This document shows, piece after piece, positions 15,715-24,446 of a DNA stretch of 38,529 nucleotides. Numbering within the stretch: the stretch's first letter is position 1; every line of letters begins with the position of its first letter. The translations under genes and the position numbers were made by a program. Origin of the DNA: CAZVXI01 sp964631295 (lineage in GTDB: Bacteria; Planctomycetota; Phycisphaerae; Phycisphaerales; SM1A02); assembly GCA_964631295.1 (NCBI GenBank), contig CAZVXI010000007.1, positions 1-38,529 on the forward strand, in the 5' to 3' direction. Below the pieces are notes generated by a model, which was not told the origin of the DNA, made no database searches, and was given only the letters and a program-made list of their open reading frames with translations.

Positions 15715-18700
15715 TCAGCGCTGGAGTGACAGCCCAGCTATATTTGTCTGCAGTGACCCCAGCGTCGCGCTCTGCTCCTGCAAGCGAGCGAGTGTCAGTT
15801 CAAGATCGGCAAACTGCCGCTGAAAGAACGCACGCCGGGATTCGAGCCGTATGTCGATGTCTTCAATACGCTGCTGATTCAGTTCAATCTGACTTCCGAT
15901 CGCCTCATCGGCCAGCGTCATCGTGCCGTTGATCGAGTTGGTCAACTGATCCAGCAACTGATCAAAGATGTCACCAATGCCCTGCTTGGAGTTGGTCGTC
16001 GAAGCCTCTTGGATGGTCACGCCCGGCGCGACTTCCGTGGTCGAACTCGACTCCGACTCGAACGCGGCAAACAGATCCTCCATCGCATCCGGGTTGGAGG
16101 CGTACAACTCCTCGAACTTGGCCGCGTCAAAGGTGATCTCGCCTTTGGAGTTGACGGTCAACCCGACCTGCTCGAGCCGCCGGAACGGTCCATCGACCCC
16201 GATGGCAGGGGTTCGCAGCGTTCGATAAAGCGCGTCGCGGACACGAGCTGTCGTTCGATTGCCCAGCAGTATTCCGCGCTCTTCGGTTTCATTGTCGAAA
16301 AAGTCGAAGTCGTTGATTCGTCCGATCGCGTCGTTGAAGGTTGTCGCGAAGCTGCGCACCGCGTCGACGATGCCTTCCTTGTCGCGATCGACGGTCAACG
16401 TGACAAGTTCATCGCTCGCTTGCTGGAGATCGATCGTAACGCCATCGACGATGCCCTCCAGCGTATTGCTCGAGTTGGTGATGATGAATGCCTGACGGGG
16501 GTCGGCTGACCCGAAGAATACCTTGGCATCACGCCCCTCCGACAGGGTGGTCGTGCCGAGATCGAAATCACCGCTGTCGACGATCAAATCGCCCGAGGCC
16601 CCAGCGATACCACTGGTGAAACTCAGGCGAAAAGGCGTTGATCCACTGCCCGCGTTGATGATCGTGGCCGACACCGGTGCTCCAGACGCATTGATCTTGT
16701 CGCGAATCTTGTTGAGTGTGTCGGTCTCGGCAACATCAATCTGGACTTCGTATGAGCCCTCGATGACGGCATCATCAACGCTGTCTGCCTCACCCGCGAT
16801 GCGCAGATCAGCCGCAGCCGAGCCGGACACATCCTCAATCTTCATCTTCACGAATGGTGAGCCCGAGTCGATATCGGCCTCGATGATGATGCCGTCACCG
16901 TTGTCGTTGACCCGCGCATTGACTGCCAGGCCGCGCGAGTTGATCTCAGTGATAACGTCGTAAAGTGTCTCTGCATCGGAGCCGACTGAAACCGTCGCTG
17001 TCTCGCCGAAGCCGTCGGTGATTCTGAATGATCCCGTCCCGATGCCACGACCGAAGTTGAGATCGCTGAGACGGGTCGCTTCGTCCACGTAGCGCCGCTG
17101 CAGGTTCCGGCCGATGACTTCTGTCCCAGCAACATCCGCAGCCAGCCCGAGCGGGTCCGCCGCATCGCCGGAAATGGTCAGGTTTCCCGACCCGCCGGAC
17201 GAATCCGTCGCGAGCAGGCCAGTCTCGTTGGCATTCAGCGAGAATGTGACGTCAACACCGTTGCTCGCCGCCTCCGCATTCAACGCAGCGATGATCTCGT
17301 CGAGCGTTTCGAGCGTGTCGAGATTGGCCAGGGTGAAGCTGTTGCCGTTGCGATCGGTGACGTTGATCGTGGTGGCATCGGCGGGCGGTGCCAGCGGCTC
17401 GGTATCAGTCCCTGCGATGGTCTCGCCATCGAGGACCGAGAGCGAGTCGACGATGCCGAATTCTGTGGCTGCGGTGGCTCCATTGATATCTGCGATCGAG
17501 AAGTTGCCAACTCCCCCGCTGTTGTTTGTTGCTTCGAGGGTTTGCCCGTTGATGGCCAGCGTGACATTGCCGCCGGTGGTGCTGTCGAATGCGTCGATCA
17601 AATCCTGCACGGTCGTCAGGCCGTCGAGTTCGATGTCGTACGTATTGCCATCGCGATCCTGCACCTGGATATCCGGCGAGGCTGCGTTGCCATTCGTGGT
17701 GATGCCGGAACCCTCGAAAAGGTCGGCGAGCAGCGTCGAGCCTGCAAGCGTTGCCGGCGTGCCGGCCGGTACATTCAGCCCTGCCCCGCCGTTCAGGCTC
17801 TTCACGAGCACATCGTCGAGCCCGGCGATGAGCCGCGAGCCATCGACCGTGTCCGCTGCGACGCCTGCCGAGCCCGTGTAGATGCCAAGCTGCTCGGCCG
17901 CGTGCGGGTTTGCGGCAGTCGAGTTGATGCTGAGGTTCCCGCCCCCGCCGGTGGTATCCGTGATGAGCAGCGACACACCATCGGAGGCAATCGAAGCGAC
18001 GATTCGTCCGGCGTTGTCTGCCTCAGAAGTGTCGAGCGCATTGTTGATGCGATCGACCACATCCTGCACGGTCTGGACGGCGGGGTCGGTCACTGTGCTC
18101 GGGACGACAGAACCATCGAACGTATCGGCGGCGATGCCTGCCTCATTGAGGATGCCGAGGTCTTCCGCTGCTTCGTTGCCGTTCTCGCCAGCACCGAGGA
18201 CACGGAGGTTTCCCGGCCCTCCAACCGTGTCGGTGACGGTGAGTTTCTCGCCATCGGTCACACTGATCGCGATGCGCCCGCTCGTTGCGTTATCAACGCG
18301 GGTGATCAGCCCCCCGACGGTTGTCACACCGGTCAGATCAACCTCGTATTCAGTGCCATCGCGATCGACAAACTTGATGTCCGGATCGTCCGCGTCGCTG
18401 TTGATCGCAATACCGGTGCCGTTGTTGAGGTCAGCGAGGAGCGTGGTGGCATCGATGTCCGCCTGAACTCTGCCGAGATCGACCTCAAACACATCGCCAT
18501 TGCGCGCCTCGATGCGCAAATCTGCTGAGCCGTTGCGCGTGAGCACGCCGCGACCGTCGTTCAATGTGGAAAGCGACGTCGTACCCGCGATCGTAAAAAG
18601 CGACGTCCCTGTGATTGCGGTGCCGGCAGTCGTGCCCTCGATGCCAAGTTCCGTTGCAGTAGTGTCCGAACCAACATTGGCAACGGTAAGCGATCCGCCA

Positions 18701-19326
18701 CCGCCGGAGGTATCATTGATGACGAGATGATCTCCATCAGCGGCAGCCGTTACTGAGATTGCAGATTCAGTGTTGATGCGATCGATCACTTCACTGAGTG
18801 CGGTGACATCGGTGAGGTCGATCGTTGCTGAGTTGCCTGATTTGTCGGTGATAAGAACTTCACCACGCGCAACTCCTGCGCCTCCGTTGAGATCCTCCAG
18901 GCGACGATCCTGACTGAGTGTGCCCTGCCCGAACTCGAAACTGAGCGTTTGAAGCCCGATGCCGGAGGAATCGCGGTCTGTGAAGCCGCGCGTCATGAGC
19001 GAACTGTTGCTGACGAGTTGCTTGACGCGGAACTGATATGTCCCGAGCTGCGCGCTCGTGCCGGCTGTCGCTGTCAGTACCTCTTCGTTGCTTGTGTTGG
19101 CCAGCGTCGATCGGAAGACATCATCGAACCGGAAAGCGCGCGATGCGTTCTTGAAGTTCAGAAGACGAGTGTTGATGTCCAGCAATGCAGTGCGCTGCGC
19201 GGAAAGATCGCTTATTCGACGCTCGATCGCAAACTTACTACGCGATTCGAGCGTGATGAGCGAGTCGATCAACGTAGCGGTGTCGATGCCGCTGATAAGT
19301 CCGATACCAGTGCTGATGGCCCCCAT
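15715..19326 (-). CDS. fliD: Flagellar hook-associated protein 2 (filament cap), unusually long
   Basis: 1203 aa; FliD proteins are normally 450-700 aa. FliD caps the growing flagellar filament and guides flagellin folding. Start ATG 19326 has GGAG nine bases upstream. The N-terminal domain is typical: ISTGIGLISGIDTATLIDSL, followed by a coiled segment and a VLTATAGTSAQLGTYQFRV strand. The C-terminal domain is also typical: VTIDLQQASDELVTLTVDRD, a helix region, VGLTVNSKGEITFD and a terminal coiled coil ending LGSLQTNIAGL. Between them, residues about 141-845 are a run of flagellin-IN-like repeats (see the repeat entry). The protein lacks a signal peptide, as expected for type III export. It is the only flagellar gene here. 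Confidence 0.93.
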   Translation of the reverse strand: MGAISTGIGLISGIDTATLIDSLITLESRSKFAIERRISDLSAQRTALLDINTRLLNFKNASRAFRFDDVFRSTLANTSNEEVLTATAGTSAQLGTYQFRVKQLVSNSSLMTRGFTDRDSSGIGLQTLSFEFGQGTLSQDRRLEDLNGGAGVARGEVLITDKSGNSATIDLTDVTALSEVIDRINTESAISVTAAADGDHLVINDTSGGGGSLTVANVGSDTTATELGIEGTTAGTAITGTSLFTIAGTTSLSTLNDGRGVLTRNGSADLRIEARNGDVFEVDLGRVQADIDATTLLADLNNGTGIAINSDADDPDIKFVDRDGTEYEVDLTGVTTVGGLITRVDNATSGRIAISVTDGEKLTVTDTVGGPGNLRVLGAGENGNEAAEDLGILNEAGIAADTFDGSVVPSTVTDPAVQTVQDVVDRINNALDTSEADNAGRIVASIASDGVSLLITDTTGGGGNLSINSTAANPHAAEQLGIYTGSAGVAADTVDGSRLIAGLDDVLVKSLNGGAGLNVPAGTPATLAGSTLLADLFEGSGITTNGNAASPDIQVQDRDGNTYDIELDGLTTVQDLIDAFDSTTGGNVTLAINGQTLEATNNSGGVGNFSIADINGATAATEFGIVDSLSVLDGETIAGTDTEPLAPPADATTINVTDRNGNSFTLANLDTLETLDEIIAALNAEAASNGVDVTFSLNANETGLLATDSSGGSGNLTISGDAADPLGLAADVAGTEVIGRNLQRRYVDEATRLSDLNFGRGIGTGSFRITDGFGETATVSVGSDAETLYDVITEINSRGLAVNARVNDNGDGIIIEADIDSGSPFVKMKIEDVSGSAAADLRIAGEADSVDDAVIEGSYEVQIDVAETDTLNKIRDKINASGAPVSATIINAGSGSTPFRLSFTSGIAGASGDLIVDSGDFDLGTTTLSEGRDAKVFFGSADPRQAFIITNSSNTLEGIVDGVTIDLQQASDELVTLTVDRDKEGIVDAVRSFATTFNDAIGRINDFDFFDNETEERGILLGNRTTARVRDALYRTLRTPAIGVDGPFRRLEQVGLTVNSKGEITFDAAKFEELYASNPDAMEDLFAAFESESSSTTEVAPGVTIQEASTTNSKQGIGDIFDQLLDQLTNSINGTMTLADEAIGSQIELNQQRIEDIDIRLESRRAFFQRQFADLELTLARLQEQSATLGSLQTNIAGLSLQR
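16792..18906 (-). repeat. About six diverged flagellin-IN-like protein repeats inside fliD
   Basis: The repeated unit is roughly 95-130 aa. It starts with a version of LLADLNNGTGI, continues with a strand like IKFVDRDGTEYEVDL, a helix of the TVQDVVDRINNA type, a strand such as LLITDTTGGGGNLSI and an end like AAEQLGIY. Clear cores occur at the sequences LEDLNGGAGV, LLADLNNGTGI, VVDRINNALD, LLADLFEGSGI, EIIAALNAEA and LSDLNFGRGIG. Ordinary FliD has one or two such units. Copies are far too diverged at DNA level to be a recent tandem amplification. Confidence 0.75.
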
Positions 19327-19391
19327 CGTGGGTGCTCCAGAGTGCGCTGATCTTCCTCGGCGACCGCGCAACATTTGCGCATGTGCCGCTG

Positions 19392-19622
19392 CTATGCTGC
19401 GGCGCGCACCGCAGCATCATCGTCATCGACATTCCAGAGGTCGGGCGAGTGGAACGGTGTCCATTTCGGGTCGCGAAGCCCTCGGCTTCGGAGGATCAGG
19501 CAATCTTGCGCCCAGATCGGCAATGTTCGCTGCCAGATGCGATTGGCCTGGTGAATGGCCAGGGCAGCCTGCTGATCGGTCGGGATTGCGAGACCGGTCC
19601 GTTTGCTCGCCAGTGTCGGCAT
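19392..19622 (-). CDS. Small hypothetical protein upstream of fliD
   Basis: 76 aa. A GCAGGAG site sits nine bases before ATG 19622. The protein starts MPTLASKRTGLAIPTDQQAA and continues with a tryptophan-containing amphipathic helix (HQANRIWQRTLPIWAQDC) and an acidic tail near NVDDDDAAV. It reads like a small soluble protein. The gene is in the same direction as fliD with 65 bases between them, so it may be co-transcribed. I recognise no family; a role as a flagellar chaperone is possible by position only. An opposing frame on the plus strand is longer but has no ribosome site and poor composition. Confidence 0.5.
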   Translation of the reverse strand: MPTLASKRTGLAIPTDQQAALAIHQANRIWQRTLPIWAQDCLILRSRGLRDPKWTPFHSPDLWNVDDDDAAVRAAA

Positions 19623-20083
19623 GTCGATGCACTCCTGCATCTGCAAACTGCGCACCGTTCACAGCGTGCAGCCAACCGCACGGGTGACGAAGCGCGCAGC
19701 AGACGCGTCTTCAAGAGCGCATCGGTCCGATGACAGCGCGACTTTCGCCCGATCCCGCGCGCAATCCGCAAAATCGTTACAAAGCAACACCTCGGCCACT
19801 CACATCAGCAACTGAGCAACGCCGGCGGCCTCGCTCCGCGGACGGGCGACCCAGCAACTCAGTCCCGCGGGCCAGCCCCACTGACCAGAGCAACGCCGGG
19901 CAGAGTCAGCGTGCCTGTTGTGTGTCAAATACACCATTGCATCGCTGACAATGCATGCATCAACCAACCAGGACGAGGTCATGGATGATCAAGCGTTTGC
20001 ACATGCCGGGACAGAATGCCAGCCGCGACCCCTCCGATGCCCGCCCGAATCTCGATCAAGCATCGTGGACGCGACCGGGATAG
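19623..20083. other. Intergenic stretch of 461 bases without a supported gene
   Basis: No coding frame here has a good start or protein-like composition. The short motif GAGCAACGCCGG occurs twice, around 19815 and 19888. A promoter for the small gene at 19392-19622 should lie in the left part, but I cannot point to convincing boxes. Confidence 0.4.
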
Positions 20084-20097
20084 TTAGTAGCTACTAA
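20084..20097. repeat. 14-bp perfect palindrome covering the parB stop codon
   Basis: TTAGTAGCTACTAA is its own reverse complement, and its first three bases are the parB stop on the minus strand. It may be a protein-binding site or chance; it is too short and AT-rich to be a strong terminator. Confidence 0.4.
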
Positions 20098-21175
20098 AAT
20101 GCATGCGCTCCAGCAGTCCCTCAAACTGCTTGTTGTCGTAGAACTCGATCTGCAGCGTGCCGGCCCCCTTCTTGCGGCCGGGCTTGATCTTCACGCGCGT
20201 GCCCAGATGGTCGCCAAGCTGCTTTTCCAGATCGCGAAGATGAGCTTCGCGGCCGGTAAGAGGCTGTGAGCTCCCCTGCCCAGCTTCGCGATCTTCGCCG
20301 GTCGATGTCGTCGACGGGCCCTCGATGAGCTTGCGGATCTCCCGCTCGATGGATCGCACCGACCAACCCTCGCGCACCGACTTTGCAGCGAGCTTCTGGC
20401 GATCGGCAACGGTGCCGATGCTGAGCAGCGCTCGTGCGTGGCCGAGTGTGAGCAAATCTTTCTCGACCATTTCGAGCGTCGTGGGGTCGAGTTCGAGCAA
20501 ACGGATGTGGTTTGTGACACTCGCCCGATGCAGCCCCACCGCTTCTGCGATCTGCTGATGAGTGAGCTCAAACTCATCACTCAATCGCTGGAATGCCTGG
20601 GCTTTCTCAATCGCGTTGAGGTCTTCGCGTTGGAGGTTTTCAACCAGCGACCACTCTGCAACCTGACGATCGTCGACATCGTGGATGACTGCCGGGATCG
20701 TATCGAGTCCGACGATCTGAGCGGCCCGCCAGCGGCGTTCACCAGCGATGATCTGGTGGGACGTCCCATCCGGCCGGACGACAATTGGCTGCATAAGCCC
20801 GGCAGATCTGATGGAATCCGCCAATGCTTGCAGAGCCTCCTGATCGAAGTTTCGCCGAGGCTGATTTGGATTCGGACGCACAGATGCCATGTCGAGCATC
20901 CGGGCGACTGGTTGATCGGCTGACTCATCGGCAATCTCATCATGCACGACCCACTCCTGTTCGCTGGGCGGATGCCCGCTTGCTTCTTGTTCAGCTGCCG
21001 ATGAGATGAGGCTGGCAGCCTGCGTTCTGCTGAGGTCGACGGCTGACGCCTGATTCTCCTCCCGCGACCCGTCAGCGGACGAGTGCTCCTCATCGGGGAC
21101 ATCAACTTTGACGGGGGTCTGAATCAAGCTTCCAAGGCCACGTCCGAGTCGTCTGTTGCCTGCCTTCCTGGCCAT
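20084..21175 (-). CDS. parB: Chromosome-partitioning protein ParB
   Basis: 363 aa. ParB is a CTP-dependent clamp that loads at parS and spreads to organise and segregate the origin region. AGGAG sits 9 bases before ATG 21175. The N-terminus ARKAGNRRLGRGLGSLI is the typical ParA-contacting leader. Residues about 25-105 are an acidic, low-complexity linker longer than usual. The CTP-binding domain contains SVRPNPNQPRRNF, IIAGERRWRAAQIVG and SLVENLQREDLN. The helix-turn-helix is LTHQQIAEAVGLHRASVTNH, followed by LLTLGHARALLSI, and a C-terminal dimer domain ends the protein. Two parS sites lie directly upstream. No parA gene is in the window. Confidence 0.96.
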   Translation of the reverse strand: MARKAGNRRLGRGLGSLIQTPVKVDVPDEEHSSADGSREENQASAVDLSRTQAASLISSAAEQEASGHPPSEQEWVVHDEIADESADQPVARMLDMASVRPNPNQPRRNFDQEALQALADSIRSAGLMQPIVVRPDGTSHQIIAGERRWRAAQIVGLDTIPAVIHDVDDRQVAEWSLVENLQREDLNAIEKAQAFQRLSDEFELTHQQIAEAVGLHRASVTNHIRLLELDPTTLEMVEKDLLTLGHARALLSIGTVADRQKLAAKSVREGWSVRSIEREIRKLIEGPSTTSTGEDREAGQGSSQPLTGREAHLRDLEKQLGDHLGTRVKIKPGRKKGAGTLQIEFYDNKQFEGLLERMHFSSY

Positions 21176-21239
21176 GGGTGTGCTCCTGCAATGGGGTCCA
21201 AACCAGCACTCACCGAGCCAATCACATGTCGGCGAGGTG

Positions 21240-21255
21240 TGTTCCACGTGGAACA
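21240..21255. promoter_or_regulatory. parS centromere site 1
   Basis: TGTTCCACGTGGAACA is a perfect 16-bp palindrome equal to the bacterial parS consensus (one Pseudomonas form differs only at the last base). It lies 65 bases before the parB start, where ParB would bind and could also repress its own gene. Confidence 0.9.
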
Positions 21256-21317
21256 TCGATCAACTGACAGGGAACTGTCCACAAATCCGGACGTAGCCAG
21301 CGCCTCACGAAGAACCG

Positions 21318-21333
21318 CGTTCCACGTGGAACA
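21318..21333. promoter_or_regulatory. parS centromere site 2
   Basis: CGTTCCACGTGGAACA differs from site 1 only in the first base and lies 78 bases from it, between the divergent parB and histidine kinase genes. Confidence 0.85.
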
Positions 21334-21511
21334 CTAGGCATCAATGGTCCATCAGGGCCGCTCCAAGGCCACTCAGATAAGTCGGAACGAGGTTTGCTCC
21401 GCACAGGTAGGCGTCCGGACGCGCCAAATCGGCTGCTGCGCAAAGCCGGGCATCGCAATAGCCGATTCCTGTCTCAGGACTACGAAGCACGGATGACTTC
21501 AAGGCCACACA

Positions 21512-22372
21512 ATGCCAGATCAGCCTAAAACGCCTGCAGCACCCGCTCACGCATCGGATGATGCCAATCGCCAGGACCCCCTGCGGTTCATTGACGATGC
21601 CGCCCGTGCGACCGGCTCGATTGCCCATGACCTCGATCATCTCGAGCGATTGGCCACACTCGGGACGATCTCGGCCAGTGTTGCACATGAAATCAACAAC
21701 CTGCTCACACCCGTCATCGCGTATGCGCAACTGGCAAAGGGTCACCGTGATGATCCTGAGATGCTCCACAAGGCCCTGCAGAAGGCATCGAGCGGAGCTG
21801 AGGCGGTCAGTGCAATCGCCCGGGCCATGCTCACCTTCGCCCGGCCGGACGATGATGCCTCAGAGTCGATCGCAGATGTCCGACAAGCGGTCGATCAGGC
21901 ACTCTCATGCCTAGCCAGGCATCCCTCAAAAGATGGTATCCACCTCGATGTGAACATCGAATCAGACACCGAGGTATCGATGCAAATCACTTGTTTACAA
22001 CAGGTTATGATGAACCTGATCACCAATGCCACCCACGCGATCAAACGCACAAGAGTGGGGGATGGCATTCGCATCTCGGCATCTTCTGATGATGGCACGG
22101 TGCGGGTACAAGTCGCCGATAACGGCCCCGGAATGTCGCCAGAGATCGCAGAATCGCTGTTTCAACCTTTCCGAAGCTCTGACCCTGCTCCCAGTGGCTC
22201 CGAATCCAGCGGTTTCGGCCTCGGTTTGTGGATCTGCCGAAGATTGATCACACAGGCCGGGGGACAGATCACGGTCGAATCGGCGAAAAATGCCGGCACC
22301 ACCTTCATCATCGTACTGCCAGCAGCTCCGAATACCAAACAAATACCTTCTATTTCTCGCGCTGCCGGGTAA
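21512..22372 (+). CDS. Soluble NtrB-like sensor histidine kinase
   Basis: 286 aa, cytoplasmic, with no membrane segment or PAS domain. The dimerisation/phosphoacceptor helix carries H59 in ISASVAHEINNLLTPVIAYA. The ATPase domain has the N box (MMNLITNATHAIK), G1 box (VADNGPGMS), F box (LFQPF) and G2 box (GFGLGLWICRR). So the catalytic parts are complete. The first 45 residues are polar and offer no sensor domain, so input must come from a partner. No response regulator is adjacent. It is divergent from parB across the parS sites. The start at ATG 21512 has no Shine-Dalgarno; an out-of-frame ATG lies just upstream. Confidence 0.88.
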   Translation: MPDQPKTPAAPAHASDDANRQDPLRFIDDAARATGSIAHDLDHLERLATLGTISASVAHEINNLLTPVIAYAQLAKGHRDDPEMLHKALQKASSGAEAVSAIARAMLTFARPDDDASESIADVRQAVDQALSCLARHPSKDGIHLDVNIESDTEVSMQITCLQQVMMNLITNATHAIKRTRVGDGIRISASSDDGTVRVQVADNGPGMSPEIAESLFQPFRSSDPAPSGSESSGFGLGLWICRRLITQAGGQITVESAKNAGTTFIIVLPAAPNTKQIPSISRAAG

Positions 22373-22755
22373 TCGCGGGCTGTTTCGAGTCGCCAGCAGC
22401 CCAGAAGCTTGTAGTATATACAACTACGCGTGTGTTATACCCACTTCGCCCGAAAAAATCGGTGTGAAATACAGATTGTTGGTGTTACAACGATATGGAA
22501 TTGCTTGGTGCATGGTCCTCTGTGAGGCCATAGGGTGCGATCTTCTGGCTCACCCTGAGAGGTCATGGGCTACGCTTCAATCGCGGAACTGCCTTACGCG
22601 AAGAAACAGGAAAACACAGGGCATTCCTCTGGTCAGTGCATATACAACGATCTGCGGGGCGATGTTTCGTGTTCTGTCCAGCTACGACCAGGTGTGTCAT
22701 CGGAAAGAGCCCGGTTCGCTCGAGCCGCGACCGATCGCCACCAATGGCCGGCGGC
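22373..22755. other. AT-richer convergent intergenic region without a supported gene
   Basis: This stretch is clearly lower in GC than the flanks. It contains a GGGCTG...CAGCCC hairpin (22377-22402, 14-base loop) just after the kinase gene. TTGTA-GTATA-TACAA forms an inverted repeat near 22410-22425. The related words TGTGTTATAC (22431) and TGTGAAATAC (22463) lie 32 bases apart, with TGTTACAACG at 22483. At 22722-22757 GAGCCGC and GCGGCTC could pair after the stop of the ABC gene on the minus strand. Open frames here lack coding character. Confidence 0.4.
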
Positions 22756-23820
22756 TCACCGCAGGATGACCACGTCCTCAGGGGCGATCGTCAGGTGCAT
22801 CGCGTCACCTGGTTGGCCAAAATGGCGAGGATTCAGTTCGTACGCTTTGAGTCGCGTCCCGCCAGGCAGTTCGACGATGTGCTGAGCGACCTCGCCAAGG
22901 TAGATCGTCTCGACCCGCTTCCCGGTCATCGCGTTCTCCGCGGCGGGGGTGTCAACGATCCTGACCGCCTCCGGCCGGAGGGAGCATGTGACTGAACCGG
23001 GAGCTGATGCATGATCGCCGCCTGACTGCCGACTGATCAACGTCCCGACCGCAGTGTCGATCTGCCACGCCCCGTTGCTGCTCGGCGCGAGAGTGCCCTG
23101 GATGAAGTTCGTTTCACCGAGAAAGTCCGCTACGAATCGACTCGTAGGACGTTCGTACAACTCGCGTGGCGGTCCAACCTGAATAACAGCACCATCCTTG
23201 AGGACGGCAACTCCATCAGCCATGGACAGCGCTTCCTTCTGATCATGCGTCACGTACACGGTGGTGATGCCTGTTTCAGTACACAGCCGGCGGATTTCGC
23301 TGCGCATCTCCAGTCGCAACTTCGCATCGAGATTGCTCAATGGTTCATCGAGCAGCAGGACTGTGGGTTCGATGACAAGTGCCCGGGCCAGTGCGACGCG
23401 CTGCTGCTGCCCGCCCGAGAGCTGGTTGGGCTTGCGATCTGCGTACTCGCTCATGCGGACCGCAGCAAGCGCCTTGCTGACCTTCGCCTCGCGAGCGTTT
23501 CGTTCGAGTTTGCGCACCTTCAGGCCGTACGCGACGTTGTCAGCCACGGACATATGCGGCCAGAGCGCGTAACTCTGGAAAACCATGCCAGCGTTGCGCT
23601 TGTTCGGCGGCAGGGCGGTCACATTCTTCTCGCCAAACAGCACCTGTCCGGCGGTGGGCTCGATGAACCCGGCAATCATGCGCAGCAGCGTCGTCTTGCC
23701 GCAGCCGGATGGCCCGAGCAGAAAGAACAGGTCTCCCGAGGGGATCGTCAGGTCGACGCCGTCGACTGCGGTCGTCTTGCCGAACCGCTTCGTGATATTA
23801 CGCAGTGTGATCGAACTCAT
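22756..23820 (-). CDS. ABC transporter ATP-binding protein (PotA/iron(III)-type with TOBE domain)
   Basis: 354 aa. It belongs to the ATPases that energise uptake of polyamines, iron(III), sulfate or sugars. Walker A is GPSGCGKTTLLRM, the Q-loop is MVFQSYALWPHMSV, the signature is QLSGGQQQRVALARAL, Walker B is LLLDEPLSNLDAK and the H-loop VTHDQKEAL. After residue about 240 a regulatory TOBE-like domain follows. The conserved aromatic position after the P-loop domain and the ALWPHMSV wording fit iron/2-aminoethylphosphonate-type members. No permease or binding-protein gene adjoins it, so the substrate is unknown. A TATCCT box lies 11 bases before ATG 23820. Confidence 0.88.
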   Translation of the reverse strand: MSSITLRNITKRFGKTTAVDGVDLTIPSGDLFFLLGPSGCGKTTLLRMIAGFIEPTAGQVLFGEKNVTALPPNKRNAGMVFQSYALWPHMSVADNVAYGLKVRKLERNAREAKVSKALAAVRMSEYADRKPNQLSGGQQQRVALARALVIEPTVLLLDEPLSNLDAKLRLEMRSEIRRLCTETGITTVYVTHDQKEALSMADGVAVLKDGAVIQVGPPRELYERPTSRFVADFLGETNFIQGTLAPSSNGAWQIDTAVGTLISRQSGGDHASAPGSVTCSLRPEAVRIVDTPAAENAMTGKRVETIYLGEVAQHIVELPGGTRLKAYELNPRHFGQPGDAMHLTIAPEDVVILR

Positions 23821-23933
23821 GGCCTGCGATCAGGATAGCGAGTGCGCTGTGGCGAACCCACGGTGGACCGGTGGAGCGTTGGCGGACAACCTTCACAGTC
23901 CTGGCGACCCGATCATGATTCGTCCGCGACCGG

Positions 23934-23939
23934 TAGAAT
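23934..23939 (+). promoter_or_regulatory. -10 box 6 bases before the dciA start
   Basis: TAGAAT ends 6 bases before ATG 23946 and no Shine-Dalgarno is present, which suggests a leaderless mRNA. Confidence 0.45.
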
Positions 23940-23945
23940 AGCCAC

Positions 23946-24338
23946 ATGTCGCACGACCGACTGGCCCATATCGAACGGTTGCGCGAGTACCGCAGCTCGC
24001 GGCCGCGTGATGCCTCGATTCAGGGGATGCTGGGCGCGCAGGCCGAGCACGCTCAGAGGCAGGCAAAGAAGTTCGGCAAGATCGCCGACCTCTGGCAGCA
24101 GATCGTTCCGGAGCGACTCGCTTCCGAAAGCGTCATTGAGTCATTCAACCGTGGCGTGTTGACAGTGGGGGTGCCATCCTCATCCGTCCGTTTTAACCTC
24201 GACGAACAGCTGCGGGCAGGCCTGCTGGATCGACTCCGCCGGGGTTATCCCGGGTCTCTCCATCGGGTGAAAGTCCGGTTGCTGGCCAAACACCTGCCGA
24301 ACCCTGCGGCAGGGGACCGCACGCCCGCATCGCGCTGA
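23946..24338 (+). CDS. dciA: DUF721 / DciA-family replicative helicase loader
   Basis: 130 aa. DciA proteins load the replicative helicase DnaB onto DNA in the many bacteria that lack DnaC or DnaI. The family core is seen as FGKIADLWQQIVPERLA, then GVLTVGVPSSSVRFNLDEQL and a helix LLDRLRRGYPG followed by HRVKVRL. This is the KH-like DUF721 domain; the N-terminal 45 residues are basic and helical. Start ATG 23946 follows a -10 box. Sequence divergence in this family is high, so I hold the family firmly and the cellular role by inference. Confidence 0.8.
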   Translation: MSHDRLAHIERLREYRSSRPRDASIQGMLGAQAEHAQRQAKKFGKIADLWQQIVPERLASESVIESFNRGVLTVGVPSSSVRFNLDEQLRAGLLDRLRRGYPGSLHRVKVRLLAKHLPNPAAGDRTPASR

Positions 24339-24446
24339 ACTTCCATGTGATTCGGCCGACCGACTCTGATATCGTTGTCGCGATGGCCCCTCAAGGGTCA
24401 AATGCAAAGTCCGCCAACAAGTTCCGGACGAACCCGCAGTGTACCA

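Noticed and set aside
17114..18528. Long plus-strand frames opposite fliD (255 and 328 codons)
   Set aside because: They are antisense shadows created by the GC-rich repeats of fliD, with no starts or signals.
19800..19982. Minus-strand frame of 60 codons upstream of the small fliD-side gene
   Set aside because: No ribosome site and a scrambled composition; nothing supports translation.
21241..21337. Short frames translating parS as FHVEH, which would extend parB upstream to 21256
   Set aside because: The peptide arises only because the palindrome TGTTCCACGTGGAACA is read through. The true parB start at 21175 has an AGGAG site and the usual N-terminus.
21341..21769. Minus-strand frame of 142 codons between and under the histidine kinase gene
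   Set aside because: Most of it is antisense to the kinase. The free part (21341-21510) has some protein-like wording but no start of its own and no ribosome site.
22565..22885. Plus-strand frame starting MGYASIAELPYAKK in the AT-rich gap
   Set aside because: It has a passable start but runs into the antisense of the ABC gene and shows no recognisable domain.
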